64,000 bases of DNA from Istiophorus platypterus (GCA_016859345.1 CM029121.1:23554843-23618842); one strand, 5' to 3'. Positions 1 through 15,491 are shown, numbered from the stretch's first letter. The notes: a model not told the origin generated them from the letters alone. Program-made: numbers and translations.

Positions 1-570
1 GTGCGTCGTATGTGCACATACATGTGTGTATAAGGAGAAGGGGACCACTTTAGGAGAATTAGGGTCAAAGGGGGAATCTCTAGATAAAAAAACAGGGGGG
101 GGTGACCCCCCTCCCGGGGTTTACGCTGCCACAGGAAGGAGCTTCATGCTAAATGATTACGCAGAAAGAAAGAAAGACAGAAAGGGGACTTTTAGAGATC
201 TCATCATTCACAGTTAGCGGAGCTTCAGGGCCTCTGGAGAAGTGGATTAAGTTACTGTGGGATGGGGGGGGTGTGGGGGTCCACATCCACAGTAATAGCA
301 TCAAGCTTTCAAGACCCCTGCACACACACTCCTGGCCAAAGTGTGTGTGAGAGGTCTGGAAGATGCGAAGACGTCCCCCATGGGAGCGTTGGTTCGCCAG
401 TAGATCGGGGGGGGGGGGCTGTTTGCCATGAGAGAACGTTTTGTGTTGGTGCTTCCAGTTTTGCGCACTGAGGCTAAACTCTGAGATTTACTCATCCTAG
501 AGTCTTAGATTTCTTTTTAAACTATTTGTGTTTCGGACCCGAGCCTGACGGACGCCCCCCGTTTCTCCAG
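1..570 (+). other. myo9a intron (left edge)
   Basis: Non-coding intron sequence upstream of the first exon in the window. It contains G-runs and a CA-rich patch. I see no other feature. Confidence 0.7.
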
Positions 571-712
571 CTTCCCCCAGGCTTCCAACCAGACCTTGCT
601 GGACAAGTTCAAGCGTCAGCACGAGGGCAACAGCTACATCGAGTTCCCCGCCGTCATGGAGCCGGCCTTCATCATCAGGCACTACGCCGGGAAGGTCAAG
701 TACGGAGTCAAG
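571..712 (+). CDS. myo9a: myo9a motor exon (50K region)
   Basis: Follows ctccag and ends before gtgaga. The first base completes a codon from an exon outside the window. Encodes FPQASNQTLLDKFK and then MEPAFIIRHYAGKVKY, a standard myosin motor segment. Confidence 0.93.
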
Positions 713-3700
713 GTGAGACGACGAACGGCCGCTCGGCGGCGACACGCCCGGCGCTTGAGCGGGTTTGTCGCCCTGATGGGCGCTTGCATCCTATTGTATG
801 ATTGGACATTCATTGATGAGTGAACGGGAGTAAAACCGGAACCGTCAGTGGGTTAGTGAGTTCACGCCCGGGGTCGATTTAGCGTAGTTTTAGTACGTGG
901 CACATTTACTCTCATTCAACTCAAATAACTGAATTTCCAAATGTGAGTTTCCATTGTTTTCCAAGACGGTCGAGCTGACGATTTGATGATATCGACGATC
1001 CCCTCGGCCCCAAAAGTGCAGGGCCACTGTGCCTCTGACCCTGAACCTGCGTCCGTGTTGCTGGTTTCTAGTTCCCTTCAGGAAAACCGAACCGCGGCCG
1101 TAATCCACGGAAAATCGGGCATACTATGCCGAAGCTCAGCGGCGAACGCGCTTCCTGCAGTCTGGGATCTGGGTTTCATGCCCCCGTTTCTCAGGGCAGA
1201 AATTTTGAGCATTGATGAATATGTTCAACATGTAAGACCCCCTCCCCCTTGAAAAAGGCACGACATGGCTCCTTGGATGCAAGAGGAAGCCGGTGGTATC
1301 ACTCACTGTAAATCAGGTTTTGGATCTGGGTTTAAAGTCCGACCTCAATCCCCAACATCTCGGTTCAAAAGAGCTCCCTGTCCCTGTGATAAAAGCCTAA
1401 AGCTGAAGCCCTGAACGGATGAAGGAGGCTTCGCCTCTTCCTCGCGTAAACCTTTACGGACCCTGACAGTCTGCGACGGACCGACCCGCGGCTCTGCCAA
1501 CCTATTTTTCCAGCTAAATCTAATCCCCCCCTGCTCACCTCCCAGCTGCGTTTTGATAAGAAGCACATGTGCTGGAATGGCTGACTGACTGCACAATATA
1601 AATCCACAACAGTCGGTCACCCTGGATGAGGGGAGGTGTCCTGAAATGCGCCCGAGGGCCGGGGGGTGGGGGGGGGGGTGGGGGTTATAGTTCATTGCTC
1701 TGTCGTCTCCACCTCGTATTTTAACGCAAAGACCTGAGACGTGAGCGGCAACTTTTTTCTTTTACGAGAACTTACTTATGCCCCAAACGTGGAAAAGAAA
1801 GGAATAGTTCAACGTTTAAGGGGAAAAGTTTCGGTTTTGAAGATTGGTCTTCTTGCCCATTGCGTTGTGGGACGATCCGCTCTCCGGTCGGTTCGCTCGA
1901 TGAGGAACTAGAACCACCAGCTCGGACAATGGTAACTGGTCAAAAATTCTGAAACAAGTGTAAATCTTTTTGAGTGTTTAACTGTTTGTTCCTATGATAT
2001 ATGATGAAAATAAACCATGAGTTTCAGCCTTAATTACTGTTACGTGATAGAAACAGTTTGAACCCAAGAAAAACACACGATTTCCCCCCTGACTTTTGTC
2101 GGAAAAAGAAATAACCTGGAAGTTCTTTTTGTTTTTTTTCATGTCCCAAGGTTGCAGCAGGCGACGATGATTTTTTTGCTCAGTTATAACGTATAGAACC
2201 AGCAGCTGGTTAGCTTAGCTTAGCATAAAGACTGGAAACTGGGGGAAACTGCTGGCCCGGTCCAATCGTCAGCCCTGGGTCTCACGAAAACCAAACTATA
2301 AAAATGACAAGTGATGGTTTTCTGGGATTTTTTTAATGTCTTTTTGTCTGTTTGACCTTTTATTCTACAGTCAGTGTAGCGATAGACAGGAAATATGGAT
2401 GTTGCGGCTGAGTGACATTGATCTTCTCATCTAAATCTCCGCAACCGAACAAGCCAGTTTCCCAAAAATGTCAAACAGTTCCTTTAACTGTGAATTAACG
2501 GCAGTGATACATTTGCCCATAAAAAGTTGTAGCAGCTATAAACTGTGCTGCCAAATGGCTTTTCCACTGTTTTTCACAAACAATTAAAACAAACTCCCCG
2601 TTACAACAGCACAGCTCAACACAAGACAATAACTTCTGCTTGTTGTGACATTCTGAGCCGTGTGATTTTATTCGTTTAATTAACTAATGAGTTTTACAAT
2701 TGCTCCCCTGCTATAAAAATGATTGACTGCCGATGTTGCCCTTTTAATGAGATGATTAGTCAACGATGGGATAAAGATGAAGATGATTGACCACCGCGAC
2801 CCGTCCGATCTAGGCTTCACTGCATGCGCTTGTCTCTCCCTCGTCCAGGACTTCAGGGAGAAGAACACCGACCACATGCGCCCGGACATCGTGGCCCTGC
2901 TGAAGAGCAGCAAGAACGCCTTCATCTGCGGCCTGATGGGGATCGACCCCGTGGCGACCTTCCGCTGGGCCGTGCTGCGAGCGTACTTCAGAGCCCTGGT
3001 GGCCTTCAGGGAGGCCGGCCGCAGGCACACCCACAAGAAAACCGGTGAGGGGAAGGTCCGGAGGTCCGGGATGGTCCGGAACGGGCCGCCAGCCCAAAGG
3101 GCCAGAGGCCTGTTCTCAATCTGCTCCGTACTTAGAGCGTCGGGACGTTGGCAGGGTTCAGCCTGAGACGGTTTTGAGTAATTTCCTTAAAACTTTCAAA
3201 ATAAAACGACGTTTAAATCCCCCACATTCGTGTAGATAAATAGAATTAATTGCCTAATTGCATTGTTTTACTTGTCCAGCTCCTCAAAGTGTGTTTGTTT
3301 CTCACCGTCATCCGACTTAAAGCGTGTTACCGCACTGAAATCTGTTATTTTAAGTGATTGTTGCTTTAGTCATGAATTTTTCGATTTATTAGAGAAATAC
3401 TCAAGATTTGTACCAAACTCACCTTTTGTAGGGTCCAAAATTTAGGCGACTTTGCCTCGTTTAAAAGATCAGCAGACGGCAGATCCCCAGAAACACAATA
3501 TAATATTATTATACAAGTTTGTCTTATTATATTTTGTGCTTGAGCAGTCATGCCACTTTTTGGTTTTGGATTGGTGGTTGGATAAAACAAACAATTTTTG
3601 GGACGCTACCTTTAGCGCCAGGAACGGCATTGTTCAATTTTGACATTTTATGGACTAAATAGTGGATTTATCGACAAAAAGAAAAATCCATAAATATTCA

Positions 3701-6700
3701 TGAAATAAATCACGAGTTGCAGCCCCCATTATATCTCATGATGAAAACAGTTTGAACCTGAGATGCTTTGTTTGTTTTTTTTTCCCTCGTGAATTTTTGT
3801 CGCTCTGCGTAACATCGGGGTTTTTTTTGTTTGTTTGTTTTTCAACGGCTCGACCGCGTGTATGACGGCAGCTGATCACGACCTCACTGCTGGACACACA
3901 CGGTCCGTACAGGAAGCCGTGCTCCGCTCAAGCGGGGAGCGGGAGTGGTGCTCCTGCTGTGGATGATGATGATGATGATGATGATGACGATGATGATGAC
4001 GATGGTGGGGAGGAGGAGGAAGAAGACGGGTTATGATCTTGTTCTCCGGTGTTTATTTTCAGACACTGGGAGGAACGTTTGCAGCGCAGTGTTGAAAATG
4101 TCAGCACCAACTTATCTCGGAGGGTTTCGCGTCTTTGTTCTTTCCGCTTGGATTCGCTCTTTAATTCTAATCTTCCTCGTCCTTCTTTCTTTGTTTTTGT
4201 CTTGTCTGCTGCTTTGATTCTCATGTTGATTCTCATGTTTTTTAATTCACCTTCTTACCCTCCATTGCTTTTTATTTCCTCTTCCTACCTTTTCATTTTC
4301 CCTTTTCTAATGTTTAAGGCATTAACTCTAAATTTTTTTCCATCCTGATCTTAAATGGAGATGTTATGTTGCAAACATTAATTCCCTCTGTCTCTCTGCC
4401 TCTCTCTGTCTCTCTCTCTCTCTGTCGCCGTTTTAAGGGAATGATGCAGCAGTTCCCGTCGCTGTCGTCAAAACCGTCGACAGCTTCAGTTTTCTCCACC
4501 ACCCGGTTCACCAGAGGAGCCTGGAGATCCTTCAAAGATGCAAAGATGAGAAATACAGTAAGTCGACGCTGCAGGGTCCTATCGAGCTGAAAGCGCTTCA
4601 GAGTATGTTTCTGCAAGTAGGATGTGGAAAACAAAAGAATGTGAGAAAAGCAAAAAGCGTTTCTGCTTAGCCACAGACCTTAAAAGCCAATTTAGAAAAA
4701 AGGTAAAACCTCTAAATTTTGTGCTGCAAAAAGGGATTTATGTCCAATTTCACCTCTTTTAGTCAAATATTTCCTTAAAACACTTGACATGACCGACATG
4801 ACATGACAGGGCTCAAGGTGTCTGCTAAAGTTAAGTTAAAATTATGAAATTTTATCCCACATTTTGTGTCAGTACGTTTGTAGGGTCGAGAAATCCATAC
4901 AATCGGCTTCACCTGAAATTAAAATAATGGCGACGTCTCTTTGGGTTCGCTGCTAGAAAGACATGTGCCCTCCTGCCGTTTTCCCGCCGCTCTTAGAAAA
5001 TCCTCACATTTCTTCAAGATTCACGTTTCGTAAATTAATTTTAAAATTTTTTTAATGGCAAAACTCCTCATATCTAAGCAGGGTTTGAAAGGCGCTCCCT
5101 GTTAATGGGCTTTATAATAAAATCGTTGGTCCGTTGAATCGAGCCGAAACTGCAGCGGAAAGTGCTCTCGTCACGTTTTCTTTTTTTTTTTAAATCCCAA
5201 TCAGAAGCTCTTCACCTAAGCTCCACTCAATCAAAGAAATCAATTCCAGGCTTTGCTGAAAAAAAAAAAAAAAGAAAAAAGCCCTTTGTGATTTCTGATG
5301 ATTTTCGGGCCCCGTAAGCTGCTTTTATTACAGCTTTCATTAAGACATGGGGAATCAGACATGACTGTTCTTTCTGGGCACCGTTTGGATCGGCCCCTTC
5401 TCACGCATGAGCGATCAGACAAACGAATCGGCCCCACGGGGGTCGGCCTGGTTTGCAACGCGTCCGATCCGAAACCTAACGGCTGCGCGAACTGGAAAAC
5501 GACCTTCGAGGAGGTTTTCTGATTAAATTTTCCGAAGGGAAACTGCTGATTTCCCACATCAGGATCAGTGTTTTGGAGGATGGACCCCGGGATGCCGTCG
5601 GAGGCTCCGGGGGAGGGGTCATCTTATCTTATCTCTGCTCGTGTTTTAGGAGGCGGAAACGGAGATCGTGTGTCACGAACCGATGGCAAGGGGCTCGAGA
5701 GACGTTGGGCACTTTCCAGAGTTGTAGATTCCGATCAAAAGCCGGCGTGGAGCTGAGTGATAGGAGGCGGAGGGGGAAGCATTTTTGTTTGAGCCGTCAC
5801 AGGGACGAGACGTTGGGATAAAACCTCGGCCACATGAATTTCGACCGCTCTGTTTTGTTTTGTTTTTTTCTTCTTTTGATCCGTCTCTTGTAAAACCTCA
5901 AAGTTAATGGAAATACAAATGTCATGCTAGTAATCGCATGGGACCACACAGAAACAGGATGCTTTTGAATTGTCACTAGTGCACCACCAGGTTAGATTAA
6001 TACATTTCAGTGGTTTAAAGGGAGAGAATAGTTTTGGGGAATTGGACTCGTTCTCTCTGTTGCCCAAAGTAAGATGAGAGGATTCATAGTAGTGCAGTTG
6101 CCACGGTCCAGGAAGTAGCTGGCCCCGGCCAAGAAATACTGCAGCATAAAACCCCCTGTAAAACAGCAAATTTTAAGCTAAGCTAACAGGCAGCTGCTGA
6201 ACATGAGAGCTGCATCAATCACCTCATCCAACTCGCAGGAAAAGAGAGAAAGAAAGAGTGTATTTAGTTTCTGTTTCTTTAATTCCATCCATTATCTTTT
6301 GGGAATTACAGTTTACTGAAGTGTGTGTGTGTGTGTGTGTGTGTGTCTTTGCTGTAGAGGACGACAAAATTCAATAACTCTGGGTTTGGTGAAATAAGTC
6401 ACTGGACATCGAAAGCGGTGAGTTTAAGCTCTAACGAGGGAAAACCGCAGATGTAAACAGGAAACGTCCAGCTCATTAGCTGCTTGTTTTTATATGCAAT
6501 GACTCCATTCGCATTAACGTTCCACTGCTGGGCCACATTGACACACACACATCCTTGGTTTACTATACGCGTCGGGGCCCGTCATCGACATAATGCTTTC
6601 TCTAGCCCCTGACTCTAACCCCAGCCTCTACCCTGACCCCGACCTAAACTGTACCCTGACCCCGACCCCCTAAAACCCAGGCTTAACCCCAACAGCCCCT

Positions 6701-6803
6701 CCACACTTGTGTGGTCCAGCATTTTGGTCCCCGCAAAGCTGCCGGACCCCACAAGTATAGCGAGCTCTGTGAAAATAGCGAAGCAAGCCCACACACGCGC
6801 ACA

Positions 6804-6834
<31 letters not shown>

Positions 6835-9800
6835 CTTGAGGCTGACTGGGGGAAAGTAATGCCAGGCTAAGACAAGAACAAGATAAAAGTAGGGAGGAAA
6901 AATCCAACTCCCAGCAGGATCAAAGACTGAGGAGGAAGAGCGGGGAGGAAGAGTGGGGGGGGGTCCCTCATGAAAGCGCGGCGTGCTCATGGTGAGACCA
7001 GGGCGGTGGTTGGTGCCGCCGCCGAGAGGTGAGCGTAACGGAGAAAGGAGGGTGGAGGACTCATAGCGCCGGGTCAGAGAGGGACTGACCGAGAGGCAGC
7101 CTCAGATGAAGCCGGAGAACTCACGCGACTTTCCTTCTCCCTCTCTCTTTTTTTATCCCTCCCTTCCTTCTTCGTTCTCCTCATCTTCCTCCGTCCAGGC
7201 ATCACCAGGAAGAATCCCCGGACTCCTCTGTCCGATCTTCAAGGCACCAACGCCCTGAATGAGAAAGCCAGCTGGTGAGTCCCGGACAACGCAAGTCGTC
7301 TTTCAGGACGATACCGAACATTAATATCTCAATTTAAAAGACCTGATTACAATAATGAGCTTTCTGTTTTCTCCTCTGATCCAAAATCAATAATTTTATT
7401 TTGGTGTGTTGTATAATAACAATAAAAACATAACACTAAACTTTATTTATGTATCGCTTCTCTTAACAAAGTGGCAAAATGATTGATAGAATAAATAAAA
7501 AAGGCATCAGACAGAAGAAAGGCAAATAAAAAACATGGGGAACATAAAACAGTGAGGAATAAGATAAAGTTAAAAATAAATCGGAAAGTGGGAAGATAAG
7601 AACCAGCAGTGTATTAATTAATTATAATACTGTGAGAAGGGATTCAAAAGATAATGAGGATGGGATCTGTCTGGTCTCAATAGGCCGAGGGGCCCGGGGC
7701 CCCGTCGCACAAGGGGGTCAATAAATCCTTGATAAGATTTGGATTAATCGATTAATCAGAGGCAGGACCCAACATCGCCGACGCAGGCAGAGAGGGCTGA
7801 GACTAGATCTAGAAACTCCGTTGTGAAAAGAAGGAAGTGTATCTTATGCTGCCACACCTGTGGAGAACCCTCACCTTCCTGTTTCTACCCCCACCGCATG
7901 CAGGGATGGCTACGGTGTCGGCTGCAACGGCCGCGGATCCCGGTCGAGTCGTCTGTCCTCGACGGGGGGCCCCGCTCTGGAGGAGGACGGGATCTTCCTC
8001 AACTCGACCAACAGCAAGCTCCTGGAGAGGGCTCAGGGCATCCTGCTGTGAGTGAGACTCGCTCTGAGACCGAACCGGCGCCGGTGTTTTGCCCCCGACG
8101 CCGGTCCGGTCCGGCACGGGCGCTCTGGATCCGTGTTAGACAGACAATACGCAGCGTTTCCGATGTCTTTCGTACGCACCAGGAGTTTCCCCCAACCTAC
8201 GGTACATCAACGGTACATCCAGGTCGATCCCTTTTACCACAGGGAAAAGATCCGACCCCGTTGCATTATGGGTAGTGTAGTGGGCAGAATTCTATTAGAG
8301 ACGGCAGCATATCGGGGCTAAAAAGGAGGAAATCTGTAAGAACCTTGGGGATCGAGCCTCTAAACGCCAGGAATGTCAGTGTGTAACGTTATATATTTAC
8401 CATCTTTTAAATGGCAACGCTGTGCATAGAGTGTACATGAATATCTGCTAATGAAAACTGCATTTCCCGACTTCAGGAGGAACAAAAACTGCAAGAGCAA
8501 GCCGACGCTTCCCAAGGTGAGACGCAAAAAACACCCCAAAACTGACACGACAGTTTCAGAAGCGCCATCGATAGAAAACGGTTTCTCTTAGGTATCGACT
8601 AAATAAGACTAACGCTGGTTCCTTGGTTGTCCGGTTCGCTGCCCGCAGCACCTGTTGGACGTCAAGTCCCTGCGCCACCTGAGCAGCGTGACGCTGCACG
8701 ACCGCATCACCAAGTCGCTGCTCCACCTGCACAAGAAGAAGAAGCCGCCCAGCATCAGCGCGCAGTTCCAGGTCAGTGCCGCCCGCCACCCCCTGCTGGG
8801 AAAGCCCGGGAATGACAGAAACGCCGGTGACGCAGCGGATTGAACTGTGAGGTTAAAAAAGTAGGATTGAAGGGTGATTAAACAAGCTGGTAGGAAAGTT
8901 TAGAAAAGGGAGAGGTTTTCACGCACTTCTGCTACTGTCCTTATACATATAATACATATTAATACAAATAATATTAACGTATTGATACAAATAAAGCAAC
9001 AAAACAGAGCATAAGCTGTTAAACGTGGCCTCAGGTGTGTTTTGTTGGTCGTTGCTGGACGAGGACCCTGACGGCCGCTGTCTGTGTTTGCAGGCGTCCC
9101 TCAACAAACTGATGGAGACCCTCGATCAGTCGGAGCCGTACTTTGTCAAGTGCATTCGATCCAACGCTGAGAAGGTAACCGCCGCCGCGTCATTGCTTAA
9201 ACGGAGCGTCTCGCGACGACGCATCATTTCCCGCCCTCGTGGCTTCTCACCCCCTTCTCGTTGTGTCTCCCGCTCAGCTGCCGCTGCGGTTCAATGACAG
9301 CCTGGTGCTCAGGCAGCTCAGATACACCGGCATGCTGGAAACCGTCCGCATCCGCCAATCGGGATACAGCATCAAGTACACCTTCCAGGTAACGCCCTCC
9401 TACAGCGGCTCGGCGGCTCGGCCGTCAGTACCTCGGTAGTATTCGCTATAATATAGTGTATTTGTACCATTATGTCATTAGTTCTTAAGCAGTGATGGAG
9501 ATGGATGAAAAAAAAAAATAAATTTGGTTAATGACGAATTCAGGAGCTTTTTTAAAAATGCTGTTTTTTTTATTAATTAGACTATTTTTATTTACATATT
9601 TTGGGTTTTTTTTTTGCTTTTTTATAAATATTTTTGTCTCGCGTATATGTTTATGTTTGCTTATCTTTGCTTGTCGCCATTGTCCTTTTTTAGCAGCGTT
9701 TTTGTGTCTGTCCTTTCTTTTCTTTTTCTTTTTTTCTATACAGTACATTTGTTCTTGGCACCGTGTGTAGCTTTCATGACAGTTATTGAAAACATGAGTC

Positions 9801-12800
9801 AAATTCCTAATACGCCTCCTGAAACATACTTGGCCACTAAAGTGGATTCTGATTCTAATCTTGCTTTTTATTGCTGCACAAATATGGCTAAATTATTCAT
9901 CTCGGTTATTTGGCGAGATGTTGAGATTCACAGTTATCGGTCCACTAGGAATACAGTTATTTTAAGTGTCATTTTTGAGACGTGATTTTGAATAATTGCG
10001 GATTTTTCTGCACCGTGTTGCAGGACTTTGTGCATCACTTTCACGTGCTGCTGCCCCGAGGCACGAGTCCAACCAAGTCGGGCATCAGAGAGTTCTTCCG
10101 ACGGATCCACCTGCCGCCCGCCGGGTACCAAGTGGGCAACACGATGGTACGGATTCTGGGAAAACCGCTCCATCTGTTTTATCATGGCCGCATGAGCGTG
10201 AGCGTTTAAATGTGCCCGTGTGACGCAGGTGTTCCTGCGAGAGGTGGAGCGCCAGCGACTTCAGACCCTCCTGCACCAGGAGGTGCTGCGGCGGATCGTC
10301 ATGCTGCAGCGCCGCTTCAGGGCCGTCCTGGAGAGGAGGCGCTTCGTCGACATGAGACGGGCCGCCGGCGCCATCCAGGTGAGACGTGGGGATGGGGAGG
10401 AGGGTGGCGGCGGGCCGGCTGGACGGTCACACTGGCTCCTGTGGTCTCTCCCTCGTCCATTTTAGACAGTATCTCGAGTTTGATTAGCCATGAAATTACG
10501 GCTGCAAGTGCATCAGGGCTCAGCTGAACAATCCTGAGCAGCAAAGCTTCTTCCGCCTACCGTTTCTGGAGGAGCCTCCATTGTCCATTAAGGCTACTTA
10601 GCCCCAGACTTCGGGAGCATTAAGTGATTAATCGTTAGCATTTACTCCAGACATATGAGGGACAGGTCTCTATGAATATGTTGATTAGATATGATGAGCA
10701 TTTATCCACTCACAGCGGTTTCCTCTCAATACTCCGGCTATTATTGCTTTCCCTCTATAATATCGAGTGTGTCTTTGTCTGTCTCGGGGATTGACATTGG
10801 GACCAATATGAGATTTCTATTTGAAACAACTTTTATAAAAAAACAAAGATTTAGCTGTAAATTATAAGGGATTTTTTTTTTCACCAGAAAGAGCTTCACA
10901 GTTTGGTGCTGATTATAAATTAAATGGAAAATGAAAACTCTTTCGAAAGCAAAAGTTCGTACAGAGAATTCATTTTAATTCTTCGCCGCTTTGAATTCCC
11001 AAAGATTGTTGATCTGGTTTGTAATCGGCAAAAATCCATTTTCATTGGACTTGAAAGTTTACCTGTAGTTTTCAGCTGCACTGGGAATTTCTTAGTTTCA
11101 TGTTTAAACCTGATGATCAACAAAACAAAAAAGCTCCAAGCTGTTCAGCAGATATACTTACAAAAGTATTTCTACCTGATTTCCACAGACCAGACCTGTA
11201 AAATAAAGTCAATGTAGCACATTTGCTGTCTTTTTGTGAATGAACACTGACGTCAATTTATGAACTGTTTTTCACTTACTGATAGATAATTTTCTTTTTT
11301 TTTCCTTAAAAACTCATATATGACAAGAAGTCTACTAACAACTAGACCAACTAGGACTTCCTCCATATCCCGGATATTTAGTACCGAAATGCAAAGGCCT
11401 GTCTTTTAATAATCCTGGTAATCTACAGGTAAACATCAGCTAATTTTTAGAAAATTATGAAGAAAGTTTGCAGGAAATTAGCTGGAAAATACTGGACTGG
11501 TAAATCTGTTACCAACTTACTCCTTCAAGGGCAGCAGGTTACTAAATAAATGACTGAATGTGTTGGTTGAGAAAATGATTAATAACAATTTAGACAGTTA
11601 TATTCAAACACAATTTTATTTTCTTAACTTGATAAATAAGGATTTAAGAGCAGAGCTGTTTAAGTAAAATCAAGTCAAGCTTGTAAATCTGGAAAAAAAA
11701 CAGGGGCCTTTAGTTACAGTTTTTTGATCTTGAATGAAAAAAAAAAGATATGTTATAGATTTCATGCTGTTGTTTCTCTGAGGAGTGAAAGAAAGAGAGA
11801 CAGAGGGAGAGAAAGAGAAACGAAAGAAAGCAAACAGTGGAAGAACTAAAAGAGAGAAAGAAGAAAACGCCGCTGTCGGTATGTTTTTTCTGGAGGAGCC
11901 GTCGGAGGGGAGCCGTCCAAATCTTTGTGGGGCCGAAAGAAAACAAACCCTGTCAGTCCAGAAACAGCGAAGCGTTGAACATTCGTCCGAAGAATGAATG
12001 AATCCACCAAAAAAAAACCCTTCAACCGTCTAATAATGTCTTGGTTGAGACTGTAAATGGACACGTAAAAAAAGAGAGAGGACATGTAGGTGCTTGTCGA
12101 TGACCTCTGTGTCTGCACCTGCACCGCTTTGATTACGGATAAAGTTTTGAAGCGAAGTTGTTCCAAGGTCAGATCAAAATAATGCAAGGTGTCCCCTGTT
12201 TGAATTTTTTATTTTTTAAACATCCCAGTGATGTCTGCCAGATGCAGGCGCCAGATAAGTCAGCTATACTGTGTCACAATGGCCTGACACACTCTAACTC
12301 TAACCTGCCACGAATAACAAAAAGATCAAATTCCACAAAGCCGGGTTACTAATTTGGGTCTCACCTAGAGTTGGCGTCGGGTCAACCCGGCAGGAAGTGA
12401 GATGTTTTTCGAGGGTTACAAAGGGGAAATTAACGCCCTTTCCTTTTGAAAAATATCCACATTTGCTGCCCAAAATTCATTAAGCATGTCGAAACTAAAA
12501 GGGGAAAATCAGTCATTTCTATGAGGGGGTTTGGCGTGAATCACAGAAATGTTTTCCTCAAATCTTTCCTCAAAGAAAAGCAGGAATGATTGGCCTCACG
12601 AGTGGAAATCTTCTCGTTACTCCACCTCTCACTTCAACCGAAAACACTTTCTCCTTTTCCGCGCTTCCCACAGCGATGGTGGCGACGCTGCCTCCTCAAG
12701 CAGTCCGCCATGGAGTCGAGCATCGAGGAGGAGGCGGCGGTCTGTCTGCAGGCGGCCTGGAGGAGCTACGTGGAGCGCCGGAGGTTCCTCTGGGCGGCGC

Positions 12801-15411
12801 CGCCCGCCGTCAGCTGGAGGAGCTGGCTGCTGCTGCCGCCGTCGGGTCCACGCGAGGGTCCAGGCGGCCTGGAGGGGATTCAGGGAGAGGAGGCGCTACT
12901 GTCGGAGGCGCGGGGCCGTGACGTGGCTGCAGACGATGGGCCGGGGACACCTGGCCCGACTCAGGTCTTTGCTTTGAAATTTTGAAAATCGTTCATCCGC
13001 AGCGACTTCCGCTTCAATAATGGGCGAAAATCAGATTAGACTTAGTGTCACCTAATTCAATCCTGGCGGACAGGTGGGGGGGGGGTGAGGTCATGTGAAA
13101 TCCCGAGAACCGCCAGCACCGAGCTTATTTAGGACCAAGACATTTAGGTCAAGGACGTTTTTGGGGCATCGGCAGTTTTGAAAACTGGAAATTGAAAAGC
13201 AATAATACCAACATCTGGACGGAATTCTGATTCACAAAATGTCACAGTGACATTTCAATATTGTTCTTTTCTACTTACTTAAAGTCTCTCAGGTGCATAA
13301 AGCGCAGTTCGTGTGTACTTTCACTCCCATTTTTATTTATTTTTATTTGAGGACCTTATTAGCTGCAAAAAAAAAGTGACCGTCTCCTTGGAGCAGGAAA
13401 CACAAAAACTTTAGGTTGCATATGCTTTTTTATAAAGTGTTGGCCGGGGGGGTTAAGCCATTATAATCAACATGGATATTTAGGAAGAGTCACTCGTAGA
13501 AATAAACCCACAGAGAATTATCACCTTACTGCAGGCAGATCTGTTTGTTTAAGCATCCACTGCCCAACAAGTGGCCAAGAATCAGAGGAAAACGCTGGGA
13601 ATGTGATTTTCATGTTTGACATAAAACCATGTGAAATATTCCGTTCTCCACCTGTTTTTTTGACACTTTTGCCTTTTTTCGCCGACAATGTCTTCAGGTT
13701 TCGAGAACTGAAGGAGCAGCACGAAAGGCAGCGACTCAGCAGGCAACAGAGTCTGTCGGCGGAGACGGAGGCAGGAAGCGTGGAGGACCTCACCTCATCA
13801 GGACGGGACAGTTGTTCCCAGGACGCCTCCGCGGAACCCTCTGAGGACTCTAACCGGGTTTCCCTCGATGCCGGGGAGACGGAAAGAGAAGAGGACCCGG
13901 ACCGGAGCAGGAGCGCGGATGAGACGAGCCACAGGAACCGATCCAAACGCGAGAGCAGACGAATGAGGGAGCTGGAGCAGGCTCAGTTCAGCCTGGAGCT
14001 TCTGAAGGTCCGGACCACCGGCGCCGGAGGTCCCGTGCAAGAAGACCCGGCCCAGGGCAGCAGCTCTGCCGGGGCGGAGGAGGATCACAGAGGATCCCCA
14101 GCCTGTCACGATAGCTTTGAAGTGGTCGGCGAAGAAGAAATGGAGGCTGACGGCCCCGGGGGATTCGGTTCCCGGTCGACAGCCCCTCAAGAGCAGCCCC
14201 AAGCGGTGGACGCTCAGATTCACGGGGATCTGAGAGATGCAAACTATAATGAAAAGCTAATAACGGAGGCCCCCAGGGCCACATTTTATATCGCTTCTGA
14301 CCAAAGTCCAGTTCATGAACCAAAATTCGAAAACCCCAGCAGACCGCACAAAGAGAGACGGGAGTCCACGTCGCGAAGGCCGGTAGTGGTTTTAATCAGT
14401 ATGCAGAAGGAGAGTCCTGTGGAGGAGGGGGAGCTGCTGGCAGCCCAAACCCTACAAAAAGCTCCTCAGACAGGAGAAGCGTCATTCGGTCCTCAGATGA
14501 CCCCCATCGTTGGCTTGGAGGTGGGTTCAGAGATCGAGCAGGCTCGCGGGACCGCCGCCCAGGCCAAAAGAGATGTGAACGGGGTGGACCGGCCCTCCGA
14601 GGCCCCCTCCTCCGGCACTCGGGGATCGAGCCCGGACCCGCCGGGGATTTGCGCCTCGGAGGTGGACATCCAGATCGTCCTGGGGCCAAAGCCCGACGCT
14701 CTCCCGAGTCAGCCGGAGAGGAGGGGGGTCCAGCCGGCATGGGAGGCTCCCAGCCCCATCCTGGACACCAAGCCGCCCAAAGCCCAGAAGAAGAGCTCGG
14801 CCCAGACTGTGATTGTGAACATGGTGGAGAAACCGTCCAGCGCAGTCTTCTCCCCACCAAGGCGCAAGCTGCCCTTCTCCAAGTAGGTGACCAGTAATCC
14901 GAGAAAACGGCGTCATGTGATGCATATTCAACACTCGGAGCAATTAACCAAATTTTATCTGTGCATTTTTTAAAAAGATGTTTGTTTTCAGTAGCTTTTA
15001 CCTGCACAAACTACCCCTTCCCAACAAGGGATCATGTTAAAGCAGCAACCTGACAATCTGTGCTTTGTGCCTTTCAGTAAAACCTCTTAACGCCCGTTTT
15101 TTGTGCTGCAGGTCGGATAAGGATCTGGTGAACCAGGAGAGATCTCTCGCCATGTTCAGGGACGACTCCAGATCCGGTGGATCCAGAAACCGGGAGGTAG
15201 GAAGCGCCGTACGCATGCGGACACACCCCCATGAACCCCCCCTTTAACGCACCATGTGCACATCGTTGCATTCTTATACACTGGTCTGTCGATGTGTGTT
15301 TCCTAATGATCCCCTTGAGAAATTTCAAGCTGAGAGCACATCTCTGATTGTAAAACTGAAAAAAAAGGTTCATTTCATTACTTTTGAATTAGATGTTTTT
15401 ACCGATGTATT

Positions 15412-15491
<80 letters not shown>

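Noticed and set aside
13798..15007. Minus-strand frames over the large myo9a exon
   Set aside because: Shadows of a conserved plus-strand coding exon.
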